DNA of 64,000 nt, from NCBI GenBank assembly GCA_015680905.1, contig CM027380.1, positions 55,817,001 through 55,881,000 of the forward strand. Direction: 5' to 3'. The number at the start of each line of letters is the position of its first letter. The stretch's first letter is position 1. The stretch is from Coptis chinensis (taxonomy: Eukaryota; Streptophyta; Magnoliopsida; Ranunculales; Ranunculaceae). A program made the position numbers and the translations under genes. Positions 32,089-43,277 of this stretch are shown piece by piece. The notes below the pieces were generated by a model. That model ran no database searches. It was not told where the DNA came from and saw only the letters and a program-made list of their open reading frames with translations.

Positions 32089-33745
32089 ATGTCCCAGAAT
32101 TTCACGAAGTTTCCATGGTATTGTTCTACCCTCTTTATTTAAATGCTTTGAGGACAAAGCATGCTTCTTGTTGGGGGCATAGAAACACGCGTGTAATTAA
32201 GGCATCCGTTAGGATATAGATATGTATAATATGCATTTGTTTTCAAGTTAAAAAATTTCAAAAATATAAATAAATAAGTTTATGTTATACACTTAGGAAT
32301 ATTGGTATTGTTTTCCTTCTTTATGTGCTTAACAATCTAGAAGTCTCACGTAGCTTTTGCATCAGAATAATTGTTAGCAACTTAGGTTAATATGTAGGTA
32401 ATAATCTTTGCATCTATCCATAAATATATTACATGAGTATCTATGATTGTTAGCAAGAGTTTTCAAATCTAGGCTAGAGTACTTATTCTACAAATCTGTG
32501 AGAATATAGCCTAAAGCCTTATATGAGCGAAACATTTGAGAAATGACACAAGGGAGAAGTAAAATCCGGATAAAGAAATTACACGTCCACTTGCTTGATC
32601 ACTATGCCATATCCTAAGCGAGAATTTAGGCCCTATTTGGATCGATATAGCCAGAAATTCAAACCTATGAATTATTTTTCGCTAGTCGCCCCTCTGAGCC
32701 TTTCTTTAGCCTTCCATAAACCACAATTCCTTTACCCATTGCTACAAAACAAACAAAATAAAAATTCAACTTATTCAATCTAGAATAAGTCCGAGAATAG
32801 AATGAGTGAAGAAAGAAGAAGAGAAAAACCTGTGTAAACAAAAATTAGTAGTTGCTTCAGAAAAAGAAAAGAAGTTTCCATCCAAGGAAAAGAAATAAAT
32901 AATAATAAAAATAGAAATAAATAAAACTCCAAAAATAGAATAAAAGGAGTCAAAAGCCAAAGAAAAGAAAAAAAAAAAATATGGCTAAGGATGGAAACAA
33001 AGTATAGAAGCAAAAGAAAATAACAAGGTTTTCTAAGTTACATAATATAAATACTCTATTATCTCGGACTTGTCCTTTTGAATATCCATTTCCTTCCTTC
33101 TTAAACCATCTCCTAATCTCCAAGAACACCTAATAAAGACCTCTAGCTCAATTAGGAATAGGTTAGTGTGATAGTAAGTGCGGATGTGTTTGATCGACTC
33201 CGGCTTCCTTGTTGTCATTGAGATTGTAGGTAAAAGTGTGCCCACGCATTAATCGGAGTAGCAAAACTTGAGCGAAAAATCGAGTGGTTTTCGATCTTGA
33301 CAATTATGTGAGGACCTACTTAAGGACGCTTATTCGAAGTTTTCAAAACTTAACCCGCTAGGCATTTCATAGTATTACTCATAGTATATATATTTGTATC
33401 ATAGATGATTGATTATTATGCATATATTAGTTTAGGTTTTTAACTTGGTTATTCTTATTCAGTTGCTATTGAGATGTATAGATAGTTGGGACATGAATGA
33501 GGAAACAATTGTTTTATTTCTTAGTCGTTGTAGTATAGTTGAAGTTTGTGAGTACCTTCACTAGAAAACTCTCACGAGGCTATAACTCATCCACTAGGGA
33601 ATTCCTAGTGGTTTAAGGCCTTGTTGCATATGGTCAATGCAATCGCACTCAGCGAAACGAGAGTAGATAAAACTTCATTTTTGGTCACTTATTCTAATTT
33701 CTCATCTTTGCTTGAGGACAAGCAAAATGCTGTTTGGGGGTGCTT
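32089..33745 (+). other. E4 3' noncoding region and polypurine tract
   Basis: About 1.65 kb. A G-tract TTGGGGG at 32171-32177 is preceded by TTGAGGACAAAGCATGC. The polypurine tract TTTGGGGGTG at 33732-33743 is preceded by the related TTGAGGACAAGCAAAATGC. A small open frame at 32595-32783 (MITMPYPKREFRPYLD...) has a close match in E1. No protein domain seen. Confidence 0.8.
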
Positions 33746-35224
33746 TGATAAGAGCTCAAAACTGTAGTTTTAACCCTGTAACAGTCATACTTTTAGACCA
33801 ATTATGTGAGTAATAATTAAGAGTTAATACTGATACGTGTTTTTATGCATTTCAGGCGTAAAAGTCCATTATGTGCAGAAATGTGCCACTTTAGCGAGAT
33901 AAAGGAGCAAAGGTCGGTTGCTAAGGAGTTATGTGATTAAAGGTCAAGATTCAAGAAGACAAAGCCTCTGTAAAGCCCGGTCAAAAGATGAAGAGTCAAG
34001 GTCCACGCGGGCAGAAACAATGCACAAAGTGAACAAAAATTCCGAAGACCATATCTTTGGATTCAGACCTCAGAATTGGGCCTACCTTATGTCAAAACGA
34101 CCGTCTCGGAAAGAGCTTTCCAATGATCTAGGCCTTGATCCAATCAGAGGAGCAGAAGTGGAAGAAAAGTCTGTTGAAGCCAACTGCAGCTGAAGAGGCC
34201 TTTTTGGACTGAAAGTATTGGGTTCTGGCCATCTGGCCCAAAACATGGCTCCAAGCCCATGCACGATTTTTGGATCTGAAAGTATAAAAACCAAAGCTTA
34301 ACTCTTTGTTAATGGTAGCTAGTTAGACCAAAAACCATATATATAATTCTAGATCTAGTTTTCAGTAGATTAATCAAGTTTTAGTTCCATTTTCAATTCT
34401 TGTTTTAGATTAAGTCTTTGAATCATTGTTCTTGATTGATTAGATAAATAAAATAGTTATTTTGTCAATTTCGATTTTGGTCATCTCAATTTATAGATCT
34501 AGTTTTAATTCTTGTTGATTATCATTTCGTAGTTTAAGTAGATTGAAACATTGTTAGTTAATTTAGTTAAGTTAGAATTTTAATATGATGAGTAGTTATA
34601 ATTCAATGGGAAATGATGGTTTGATGACTCAAGGCTAAAACCTCCATTAGAGGGGTTGATGAAGCCTTGATGAAAACTTAGTGGTATAGTGTAGAAGCAT
34701 TGTAGAATCTATTCCACTCTAGAAGGTCGTGATTCGGCCATGAGAATGGTGGGACGACCTCACATGCTAGTTAGTATTAGGTAGAAATGCCATGAACACT
34801 AGGGATTAGAACTTCGAATTTCTTGCCGTAAGAACGTAAGAATCGAGATACAAGAATCTATGCTAGGTTATTAAGTTGGATTCGAGGTGGATTCAATTCC
34901 CCTCTAATCCTTTATCTAGATTCAAAAACAATCATATTTCCATAGCATTCGTAGTTAAATTCAACATAATCAATTTCATATAGGTATCGTAGTATAACAC
35001 CCTTCGTAAAGCTCTCATTAAACATAAGACCGACTAATTATACTAGAAAACATTCCATGCTAGAGCACTAGGAGTGGAACGAATTTGTTACTCCACTCTA
35101 TTTCGATAAAATTGAGAGTAGAAACTTTGATAAACATATAAGATCATAAGATAGTTTTAGTTTACTTACGTTTTGAGTTCATCGTTCATTTCGTAGGTAA
35201 ACTAGTCAATTTTATAATTTATCA
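33746..35224 (+). repeat. E4 3' LTR
   Basis: 1479 bp, TGATAAGAGC to TTTATCA, next to CCTTT (target duplication). TATA box at 34283-34290. By eye about 3% different from the 5' LTR. Confidence 0.92.
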
Positions 35225-35423
35225 CCTTTAATCACAAAACTTGTGAGCAACCAACCCTTGCTCCTTTATCTCGCCAAAGTGACACATTTCTACACATAAT
35301 TGACTCCAATGCCTGAAATACATAAAAGCACGTAATCAACATTAACTCTTATTTATTACTCGCATAATCGATCTAAAAGTATTATTGTTAAGGGGTTAAA
35401 ACTACAGTTTTGGGCTCTTATCA
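35225..35423 (-). repeat. E3 3' LTR, right part
   Basis: Continuation of the minus-strand LTR split by E4. It starts with the duplicated CCTTT and runs to GGGCTCTTATCA. Followed by the E3 polypurine tract (CACCCCCAAACAG at 35427-35439). Confidence 0.88.
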
Positions 35424-36003
35424 AATCACCCCCAAACAGCATTTCGCTTGTCCTCAAGAAAATATGAGAAATTAGAATAACTGACCAAAAATGGAGTTCT
35501 AACTACTCTCGTTTCGCCGAATGGGATTGCATTGACCATATGCAACAAGGCCTTAAACCACTTGGAATTCCCTAGTAGACGAGTTATAGCCTCGTGAGAG
35601 TTTTCCAGTGAAGTTACTAACAAACTTCATCTATACTACAACGACTAAGAAATAAAACTATTGTTTCCTTATTTATGCCTTAACTATCAATACATCTCAC
35701 TTTGCAATAAATACAGCATAATCAAGTCGAAACCTAAGCTAATGTGTGCATAATAATCAATCATCTACAAATAAACATATATATAATGAGTAATATTATG
35801 AAATGCACTAGCAGGTCCATTTCTGAAAACTCATAATAGCGTTCTTAAGTAGGTTCTCACATAAATGTCAAGACAGAAACCACTCTGATTTTTCCGCTGA
35901 AGTTTCTCTAATCCAGTGTGCAGTGGGCACACTTTACCCTACAATCTCAATGACACACAAGGAAGTCGGGTTCGATAAAACATGCCACTTACTATCACAC
36001 TAA
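35424..36003 (-). other. E3 3' noncoding region, LTR-proximal part
   Basis: Polypurine tract and the adjacent noncoding sequence in minus orientation, aligning with E1 1080-1682 and E6 53142-53730. It ends at ACTAA (35999-36003), the target duplicated by E5; the region resumes at 48537. Confidence 0.85.
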
Positions 36004-37491
36004 TGATAAGATACAATTTGAATAGTTTACCTACGAAATGAACGATGAACTCAAAACATAAGTAAACTAAAACTATATTATGTGCCTAAGATTTATCAAA
36101 GATTTCTACTCTCAATCCTATGAGATATAGTGGAGTAGGAAGTTCGTTCCACTCCTAGTCCTTCCGCATGTTGTGTTTTCAAGTCTAATTACTCTACTCT
36201 AAGTCAAATGAGAGATTTACGAAGTGGCAACTAGACTACGATGCAATTACCCACAAGATGCAACTAGTCGATTATCAAAATAACTATGGTTATACTACGT
36301 TGATTCGATGATAAAGAGTTAGATGGGGATTGATTCCACCTTAACTCAACTTAATCCTATTAACGACAAATCGTCGAAATCCGACTTGAACTACTTCGCA
36401 GAACAATTGGTTCTTCCTAATCCCTAATTACACATGGCATTTCTACCAATTCATAACTAGCATGTGAACGATTAAACCCATTCTCATGGTAAACTAATCG
36501 TTTCTAGAGTGGAAAGGAAATTACGACGATTTTTCTACGATAATCGAATCAAGCTTTCATCAAGGCTTCTCACCCCCTCTAATGGAGGTTTAGCCGAGAA
36601 TCATTACTTAATCATTTCGATTAAATTAAAACTAAACATGATATAAAGAATTGAAATTTACTAATCTAAATTAAACAATAATTAAAATCGAATTAATAAC
36701 TAAGAATTGAATACCAAGTAATAAATGAAATCAAATCTAACACAATGTAAATGACAAGAATAGAAATTGCCAAAATAACTATTTTATTTATCTAATCAAT
36801 CAAGAACAATGATTCAAAGACTTAATCTAAAACAAGGATTGAAAATGGAACTAAAACTTAATTAATCTACTGAAAACTAGATCTAGAATTATCTATATTG
36901 TTTTAGGTCTAACTAGCTACCATTAACAAAGAGCTAAGCTTTGGTTTTTATACTTTCAGATCCAAAAATCGTGCATGGGCTTGGAGCCATGTTTTGGGCC
37001 AGAGAATCAGGCCCAAAACCCAATTCTTTCAGTCCAAAAAGGCCTCTTAAGCTGCAGTTGGCTTCAACAGACTTTTCGTCTTCTTCTGCTCCTCTGATTG
37101 GGTCAAGGCTTGGACCATTGGAAAGCTCTTTCCGAGCCGGTCGTTTTGACATAAGGTAGGCCCCATTCCAAGGTCTAAGTCCAAAGATACGGCCTTCGAA
37201 AGTTTCACGACTTTGTGTCTTTGTTTTTCGCCCGTGTCGACTTTTCAGCTTTTGACCGGGCTTTAGGAAGGCTTTGTCTTCTTGAATCTTGGCCTTTAAT
37301 CACGGAACTACTTAGTAACCGACCTTTGCTCCTTTATCTCGCTAAAATGGCACATTTCTGCACATAATGGACTTTGAAACCTTAAATGCATAAAAACACG
37401 TAATCAGTGTTAACTCTTAATTATTACTCACATAATTGGTCTAAAAATATGACTATTATAGGGTTAAAACTACAGTTTTGGGCTCTTATCA
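36004..37491 (-). repeat. E5 3' LTR
   Basis: 1488 bp with TGATAA/TTATCA ends. TATA box on the minus strand at 36945-36952, with the inverted TTTTGGGCC pair upstream (36991-37017). The polypurine tract (37494-37507) follows on its right. Confidence 0.92.
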
Positions 37492-39150
37492 AACCACCCC
37501 CAAACAGCATTTTGCTTGTCCTCAAGCAAAGATGAGAAATTAGAATAAGTGACCAAAAAATAGAGTTTTATCTACTCTCGTTTCGCTGAGTGCGATTGCA
37601 TTGACCATATGCAACAAGGCCTTAAACCACTAGGAATTCCCTAGTGGACGAGTTATAGCCTCGTAAGAGTTTTCCTAGTGAAGGTACTCACAAACTTCAT
37701 CTATACTACAACGACTAAGAAATAAAACTATTGTTTCCTTATTCATGCTCTAAATTAACTATTCCTCTCACTAGCAATGCATATAGAGTAATCAAGTCGA
37801 AACCTAAGCTAATATATGCATAATAATCAATCATCTACTATAAACATATATAAAATGACTAATACTATGAAATGCCTAGCAGTTTCGTTTCTGAAACTCG
37901 GAATAGCGTCCTTAAGTAGGTTCTCACAATAATAGTCAAGATACAACACTCTGATTTTTCCACTCAAGTTCCGCTACTCCAGTATGCAGTGGGAACACTT
38001 TACCTTACAATCTCAATGACGACAAGGAAGCCGGAGTCGATCAAACACATTTGCCACTTACTATCACACTAACCTATTCCTAATTGAGCTATAGGTCTTT
38101 ATTAGGTGTTGTGGGGATTAGGAGATGGTTTAAGAAGGAAAGAAAATGGATATTCAAAAAGGACAAGTCTGAGATAATAGAGTTTTCATATTATGTAACT
38201 TAGAGAAAACCTTGTTATTTTCTTTTGCTTCTATACTTTGTTTCCATCCTTAGCCATATTTTCTTTTTCTTTTCTTTGGCTTTTGACTCCTTTTATTCTA
38301 TTTTTTTGGAGTTTCTATTTTATTTCTATTTTTTTTTTTCTTTTCTTTGAATGAAAACTTCTTTTCTTTATTTTCTGAAGCAATTAACTAACTTTTGTTT
38401 ACACAGGTTTTTCTCTTCTTCTTTCTTCACTCATTCTATTCTCAGACTTATTCTAGATTGGGTAAGTTGAATTTTTTATTTTGTTTTGTTTTTGTAACAG
38501 GGTAAAGGAATTGTGGTTTATGAAAGGCTAAAGAAAGGCTCGAGGGGCTTAATTAGCGGAAAATAATTCATAGGTTTGAATTTCGACTATATCGATCCAA
38601 AGAGGGCCTAAATTCTCGCTTTTAGGATATGGCATAGTGATCAAGCAAGTGGACGTGTGATTTCTTTATCCGGATTTACTTCTCCCTTGTGTCATTTCTC
38701 AAATGTTTCGCTTCATATAAGGCTTTAGGCTATATTCTCACAGAATTTGTAGAATAAGTACTCTAGCCTAGATTTTAAACTTTATCGCTAACAATCATCG
38801 ATACTCATGTAATATATTTATAGATAGATGCAAAGATTATTACCTATATATTAACCTAAGTTTCTAAAAATTATTCTAATGCAAAATCTACGTGAGACTT
38901 CTAGATTGTTAAGAGCATAGAGAAAGAAAACTTTTTGAACTTATTTATTTATATTTTTGAACTTTTTGAAATTTTAACTAGAAAACAAATGCATATTATA
39001 CATATCTATATCCTAACAGATGCCTTAATTACACGTGTTTCTATGCCCCTCCCCCCCCCCCCCCAAACAAGAAGCATGCTTTGTCCTCAAAGTATTGTAA
39101 ATAAAAAGGGTAGGAAAAATACCATTGAAACGTGTGAAATTCAGGAACAT
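37492..39150 (-). other. E5 3' noncoding region
   Basis: About 1.6 kb matching E1, E3, E4 and E6. It holds the polypurine tract (37494-37507), T-rich and A-rich stretches, and the internal G-tract, here a run of 14 C on the plus strand (39051-39064) followed by AAACAA. No gene seen. Confidence 0.8.
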
Positions 39151-39288
39151 CTACAAAACAAAGTTAGAACGCACTAATATAGGAAATAAAACTGACCTTA
39201 ACTCTATAACGAAGTTCTACCCATTATGGGGTTAACAAGAATGAAATTGCTTAGGACATAGCAGACACTAACTAGAATGAAAACTTAC
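39151..39288 (-). other. Intron-like unit after ORF B (E5)
   Basis: In element sense AAG|GTAAGT ... TTCTAAC ... TTTTGTAG, 138 bp, the same length as in E4. It starts a few bases after the ORF B stop. Confidence 0.55.
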
Positions 39289-39299
39289 CTTATCTCCCC

Positions 39300-40236
39300 A
39301 CATTACTCATCATCTTCCTCATCCTCTTCTTCCAAAAAAGAGGTGAGGTTCCTTTCAAGGCCCTGCCATGCCATGATAATTTGCCGGGCTTCCCGCCATT
39401 TATCATCTATTATTGCTAACCTATTAAGAGCCACTTGGTCTGACGGGTTGTAGGGTGCAACCTGATGAGGTTGTATCCTCCACCCTTGCCAAGTCATTGC
39501 ACGGAAGGATCGAATAATACTATTAGTGGGTCGCATGTGTCGACCGTGAATCCAATCAATCCGTGAAAGCGTGTACAAAAAATAGGAAAGAAACATAGCA
39601 TAATACGGGAAACTAGAACAGGCATAAGAAGGAACTTATGCCTCATGCTATGGGATCGAACTAAACTAGACATCAAGGTTCGGGGAAGGTCATGACACAT
39701 ACGTCCCGTGGCTAAAGCAAGGAAAACGTGGCAAGTGGCATCATTCACAGAAGAAAAACGCCATTCCCCTAAAATGTTTAGCATTATCCAAAACATAACA
39801 GTTCCTATGTTCATGGAAAGGCTACCAAAAGCGACACTATAGTCCCCTTGGTCCTCGATACGGAAAATGCCCGCCCCATACGACTCATGCAAAAACTCAT
39901 AAGTGTAGACATACATATTATCTACCCAATAACACCATGGGTCTTGTATTTTCCGGGCATAGCAAGTCCAAGAACAAATGCTAGCAAGAACTTGGTAATT
40001 TCCATTGGTTCATTATCAATGTTGATGGAGAACACTTGTTCTCCATCTGGTCTTTCAAAGAAAATGCAGTTATCGTAAAAATAAGATGCTAGTGTTGGAG
40101 AATAAAGTGCATCAGGTCTTACCATAAGCGGCTCCCAACCAACGTATGTGATCGCTTCGCGAAACCAAACACCATAAGTAGTGCTTTGGAACAAATCTTC
40201 GAAAGACTGTTCCGGTATCAATGTTGGAGATGTCAT
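39300..40236 (-). pseudogene. E5 ORF B
   Basis: Starts MTSPTLIPEQSFEDLF. Visible are YVGWEPLMVRPDALYSPTL, YFYDNCIFF, DGEQVFSINIDNEPMEI, LLAFVLGLAMP, a YEFLHESYGAGIFRIEDQG stretch, FGSLSMNIGTVMFWIMLNI and the C-terminal part ending in EEEDEEDDE. Accessory protein of unknown function. The hydrophobic part is short and there is no signal peptide. Broken into overlapping frames. Confidence 0.8.
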
Positions 40237-40314
40237 CTCAAAATTACGCTCTGGAATAGGTGCGAATGATTCGGAAACTACCCGCAGAAAACTGGAATTT
40301 TTCAGGTCCACGGA

Positions 40315-40470
40315 AGTCAGGGCGCGAGTGCGCTCTCTTAGGGCGCGAGTGCGTTCTGAAGAATTGGAAATCCAGTGTTTGAGCACGGGTCGCTCACCTT
40401 TGTCTTGAGCGCGCCTCGAAAAAAAAAAACTGAAAAAATTGCAGAGAGCGAAAGCGCGCCTCTGTAGGGC
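40315..40470 (-). repeat. GC-rich repeat before ORF B (E5)
   Basis: Repeats of GGGCGCGAGTGCGCTC type, then GAGCGCGCCTCG and GCGAAAGCGCGCC. Member of the GC-rich leader family. Confidence 0.68.
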
Positions 40471-40591
40471 CTTGAAAAGCCTTCGAGTTGCTAAACCTCG
40501 GAAAATGAGACGAAACGTGGGATTCGTGGGAGTGAACGGTGAGTGATGGAGGGTAGGTGTATTGTGAGTTGTGAGTGTAGAATCAATGAAG

Positions 40592-40599
40592 TTTATATA
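40592..40599 (-). promoter_or_regulatory. TATA-like box before ORF B (E5)
   Basis: ACCTATATAAACTTC in element sense, about 356 bp before the ORF B start. Conserved with E2 and E3. Confidence 0.5.
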
Positions 40600-41097
40600 G
40601 GTTTTAAGTTGCTAAAACGGATCGGGAAGTTGCCAAAAGGTTTTTACGGCAGTTTCCGGAAATACCAAAATTTCCAAACCCAAAAACGGAAATAACTCAT
40701 TTTCTTGATTCTAAAACAAACCTAGTATCTTTTAGGTTGAATTTATGATAGAATCTACCTATTTAATCGATATTTCATCCTACCATGATACTTATTCATA
40801 GATATGCCTAAACGGCCATATTTTCACCTTGACTCAATAATAAATTCTAAGGCGAGGGTCATATAAAAATCATCTTTGGAATAGATAAAACCACCCCAAA
40901 CAATTTGGGAAGGTGGGATCACTATTAAACAACCACGATAATGAAAATAACCGTGATTATATTAAAATTTTCATTCGAAGTACATTTCACTATAAAATTC
41001 AAATTACGGAAATAAAACTTACATTAAAATAAATGGCAATAATGAAACTACAAATAAAAATAGAAACATCAAACGATACTATCCCTAATCACTCCGG
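40600..41097 (-). other. E5 spacer between ORF A and ORF B
   Basis: Noncoding, with the internal G-tract at 40891-40903 (CCACCCCAAACAA on the plus strand). Aligns with E2, E3, E4 and E6. Confidence 0.65.
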
Positions 41098-42242
41098 TCA
41101 TCGGTAGCGGAGGGCACACGGTCCGGAGATAGCTCCCGAGCTCCCCGATGGGCCCAGCACCATCCGATCCTTCGGCGATGCGCGCTCGTGCCTCGATGGT
41201 GTGTCCTCGGAAGGAGAATCCCCGTGAGGTGGGAATCGTGCAAGCATGTCACCGAACGGGCGCCGAGCTTCTAGCTCGGCCCTCATCCGTTCCCACCTCT
41301 CATCCTCTCTCGGGTACAGATCTCGGTTATGATGGATAGTTGCCCGTCGAGTCCGGAGGTCTTCGTAGATAGTGTTGAGCTTAACGCATGCCCACGATGA
41401 ATCACAGCCATGCGTTACGCGCCCCGACCAACACCTCTCCATGGCATCCGTGATCAAAACAAGTCAAATCCTCCTCATCCTCCGAGGCATTCTCGTTTCC
41501 CCATCCTCCTCGGCATTCTCATCTCCACCATCCTCCCTCGTCTTCTATCTATCGTGGGGCAGCCTCCAAACCCATTGGACACACTCCTTATAGATGTGAG
41601 GGTTTCGGTGTAGGGTGATGTAAGACCTATCAGACGCCTGAGCTGCTCTCAACTTCAGCATGATCTTGGTTATCAACATAGGGAGAGGTGCAACAAACTT
41701 CCATACTCCCCTAATCATGTTAAGTAAAAACTCCAAGATACAAAACGGGTACTACGCTCTGGAGTATCCATAAGATGTGGAGGCAGATTCGGGCCGATGT
41801 CGCTAACCTTCTCCTTCCCCAGGACGTTCTGACCAATCCACTGAGCTGCAGCCAGCTGGTTGGTCCTTAGGGATGCCTGGTGAACACAATGCGATCTCGC
41901 GATTGTAGTTCCCTTCTCAGAATAACTATCTCGTTCAATCAATGGCTCTACCCATTATATTGGGACTCCGTAACGTGACATCCGGATGGATTCTAGGCGG
42001 AATGCCTAGAATCTCAGCCAACAACCCAAGAGTCACTTCCTTCCTCCTCTTCGCCACCACAACAAAATCCTAGTTCCTTCCAACTCCCTCGTATTGTAGA
42101 ACCGTCGACTAAGTCTTCGTGGTAATAGGAAGCGGTCGAGTACCACAAGCTATTCCATCTCGACCGATCATTTCATCACCGTAAAAACGGCGCGAAGTGG
42201 TCGCTGTAAAAGCTTGCTCGTAAAATTCGGCGTTATTGAGCC
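41098..42242 (-). pseudogene. E5 ORF A
   Basis: Recognisable blocks: SHCVHQASLRTNQLAAAQWIGQN, LLNMIRGVWKFVAPLPMLITKIM (cited in parts in the other copies), LHRNPHIYKECVQWVWRLP, and a C-terminal part with ERWERMRAELEARRPF, which looks coiled-coil-like. The region is more G+C-rich than ORF A of the other copies. Broken several times. Function unknown. Confidence 0.75.
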
Positions 42243-43040
42243 ATTGGAAGTTTGAATACGGTTTGAGGTTTGTAAAAGGTAAGGGGAAGCAATGAGGGAC
42301 ACCTCACTAAAAGGAACGATGGTGGTGGTGGTGTGGTGGCGCGGCAGCACCAAATTTTTTTATTTTATTTTGATTTCCGGTGGTTTTTGTTGATGTAAAT
42401 TGGTGGAGGTTGTGGGCGGTGCGGTTGGAGTCGATTTGGGTTGGGTCTTGGATGGATTGGGTTTTGGGTAATTTTTTTTTTTTTTTTTTTTTTTAGGTTT
42501 TTGGAAGCTTTGTTAATGGCGGTAATGGCGGTTTGGAGAAGATGAACGCGACTGTTGAAGGTAAGGGCGTGGGTGCGCTGTCGGTGGGAGCGGGTTGGGC
42601 CCAAGCCCAATTCGAAATTTGTGAATTTTTCGATTTTTTCGCGAAACTTCAAATCAAAATTGCCGCTTCGTTACCGGTCCGATTTTTGTGAATGAGATAT
42701 GGAAATGATCAGGAGAGAATTTCCAATCCAATGATCCATAAAACACTCTATTCCGACCGTGGATGACATATAAGATAGGGAAAAATGCCTCGAAGTACGT
42801 GCATGACGTACGTTATGCGAACGACTGAACTCTAAATTCAAGATTATGTTAACCCGGATCGTAATACAATTAAACGGCCTAAGCAACTGTAATGGGACAT
42901 AAACATTCTAGTACGGAATCACGAACACCCCACCCCCAAACAATTTTTTTTTTTTTTTTACAAAGCTTAGAAAATTTGTTTTTAGCAGTGGGTCTTTTAA
43001 AGTCAGATTCCCGAGACTTCCTAGATTACTATGTTTATTC

Positions 43041-43090
<50 letters not shown>

Positions 43091-43277
43091 TCTTTTAAAA
43101 AAAGAAAAACAATAAACAAGAAAGACATAATTCAACCCATACAGAAACATGACTCAAAAATCCGAGAAAAACATGCAAGAGTGGAAACCGTTAATTATGT
43201 TAAACGTGGACGGAAATGGAAGGAAATGCACCAACACAAAAGTTGAGTCGTTTATAGTCAGATACTCGAGACTTTAT
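42243..43277 (-). other. E5 spacer upstream of ORF A
   Basis: Noncoding. Contains a T run (42473-42494), a TTGGGCCCAAGCCCAA site II-like pair at 42595-42610, the internal G-tract at 42930-42943, and an (AT)20 microsatellite at 43047-43086. The left and middle parts align with E2 and E6. Confidence 0.65.
43047..43086. repeat. (AT)n microsatellite
   Basis: Twenty AT units in the E5 spacer. The matching region of E2 (6380-6420) is AT-rich without the repeat, so it expanded within E5 or its recent lineage. Confidence 0.9.

Larger units (their letters stand above)
22131..35224 (+). mobile_element. E4: complete-length but broken Athila-like element
   Basis: Both LTRs, a PBS and a polypurine tract are present, and a 5-bp target duplication CCTTT (22126-22130 and 35225-35229) flanks it. 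It lies inside the E3 LTR. Internal order: gag, protease, RT-RNase H, integrase, ORF A, ORF B remnant, 3' noncoding region. Coding regions are broken many times and some are partial. By eye the two LTRs differ by about 3%, which suggests an insertion of roughly a million years ago under commonly used plant rates. Confidence 0.93.

Noticed and set aside
43047-43086. Origin or target-preference site at the AT run
   Set aside because: It is a simple microsatellite inside a retrotransposon spacer, with no duplication or insertion at it.
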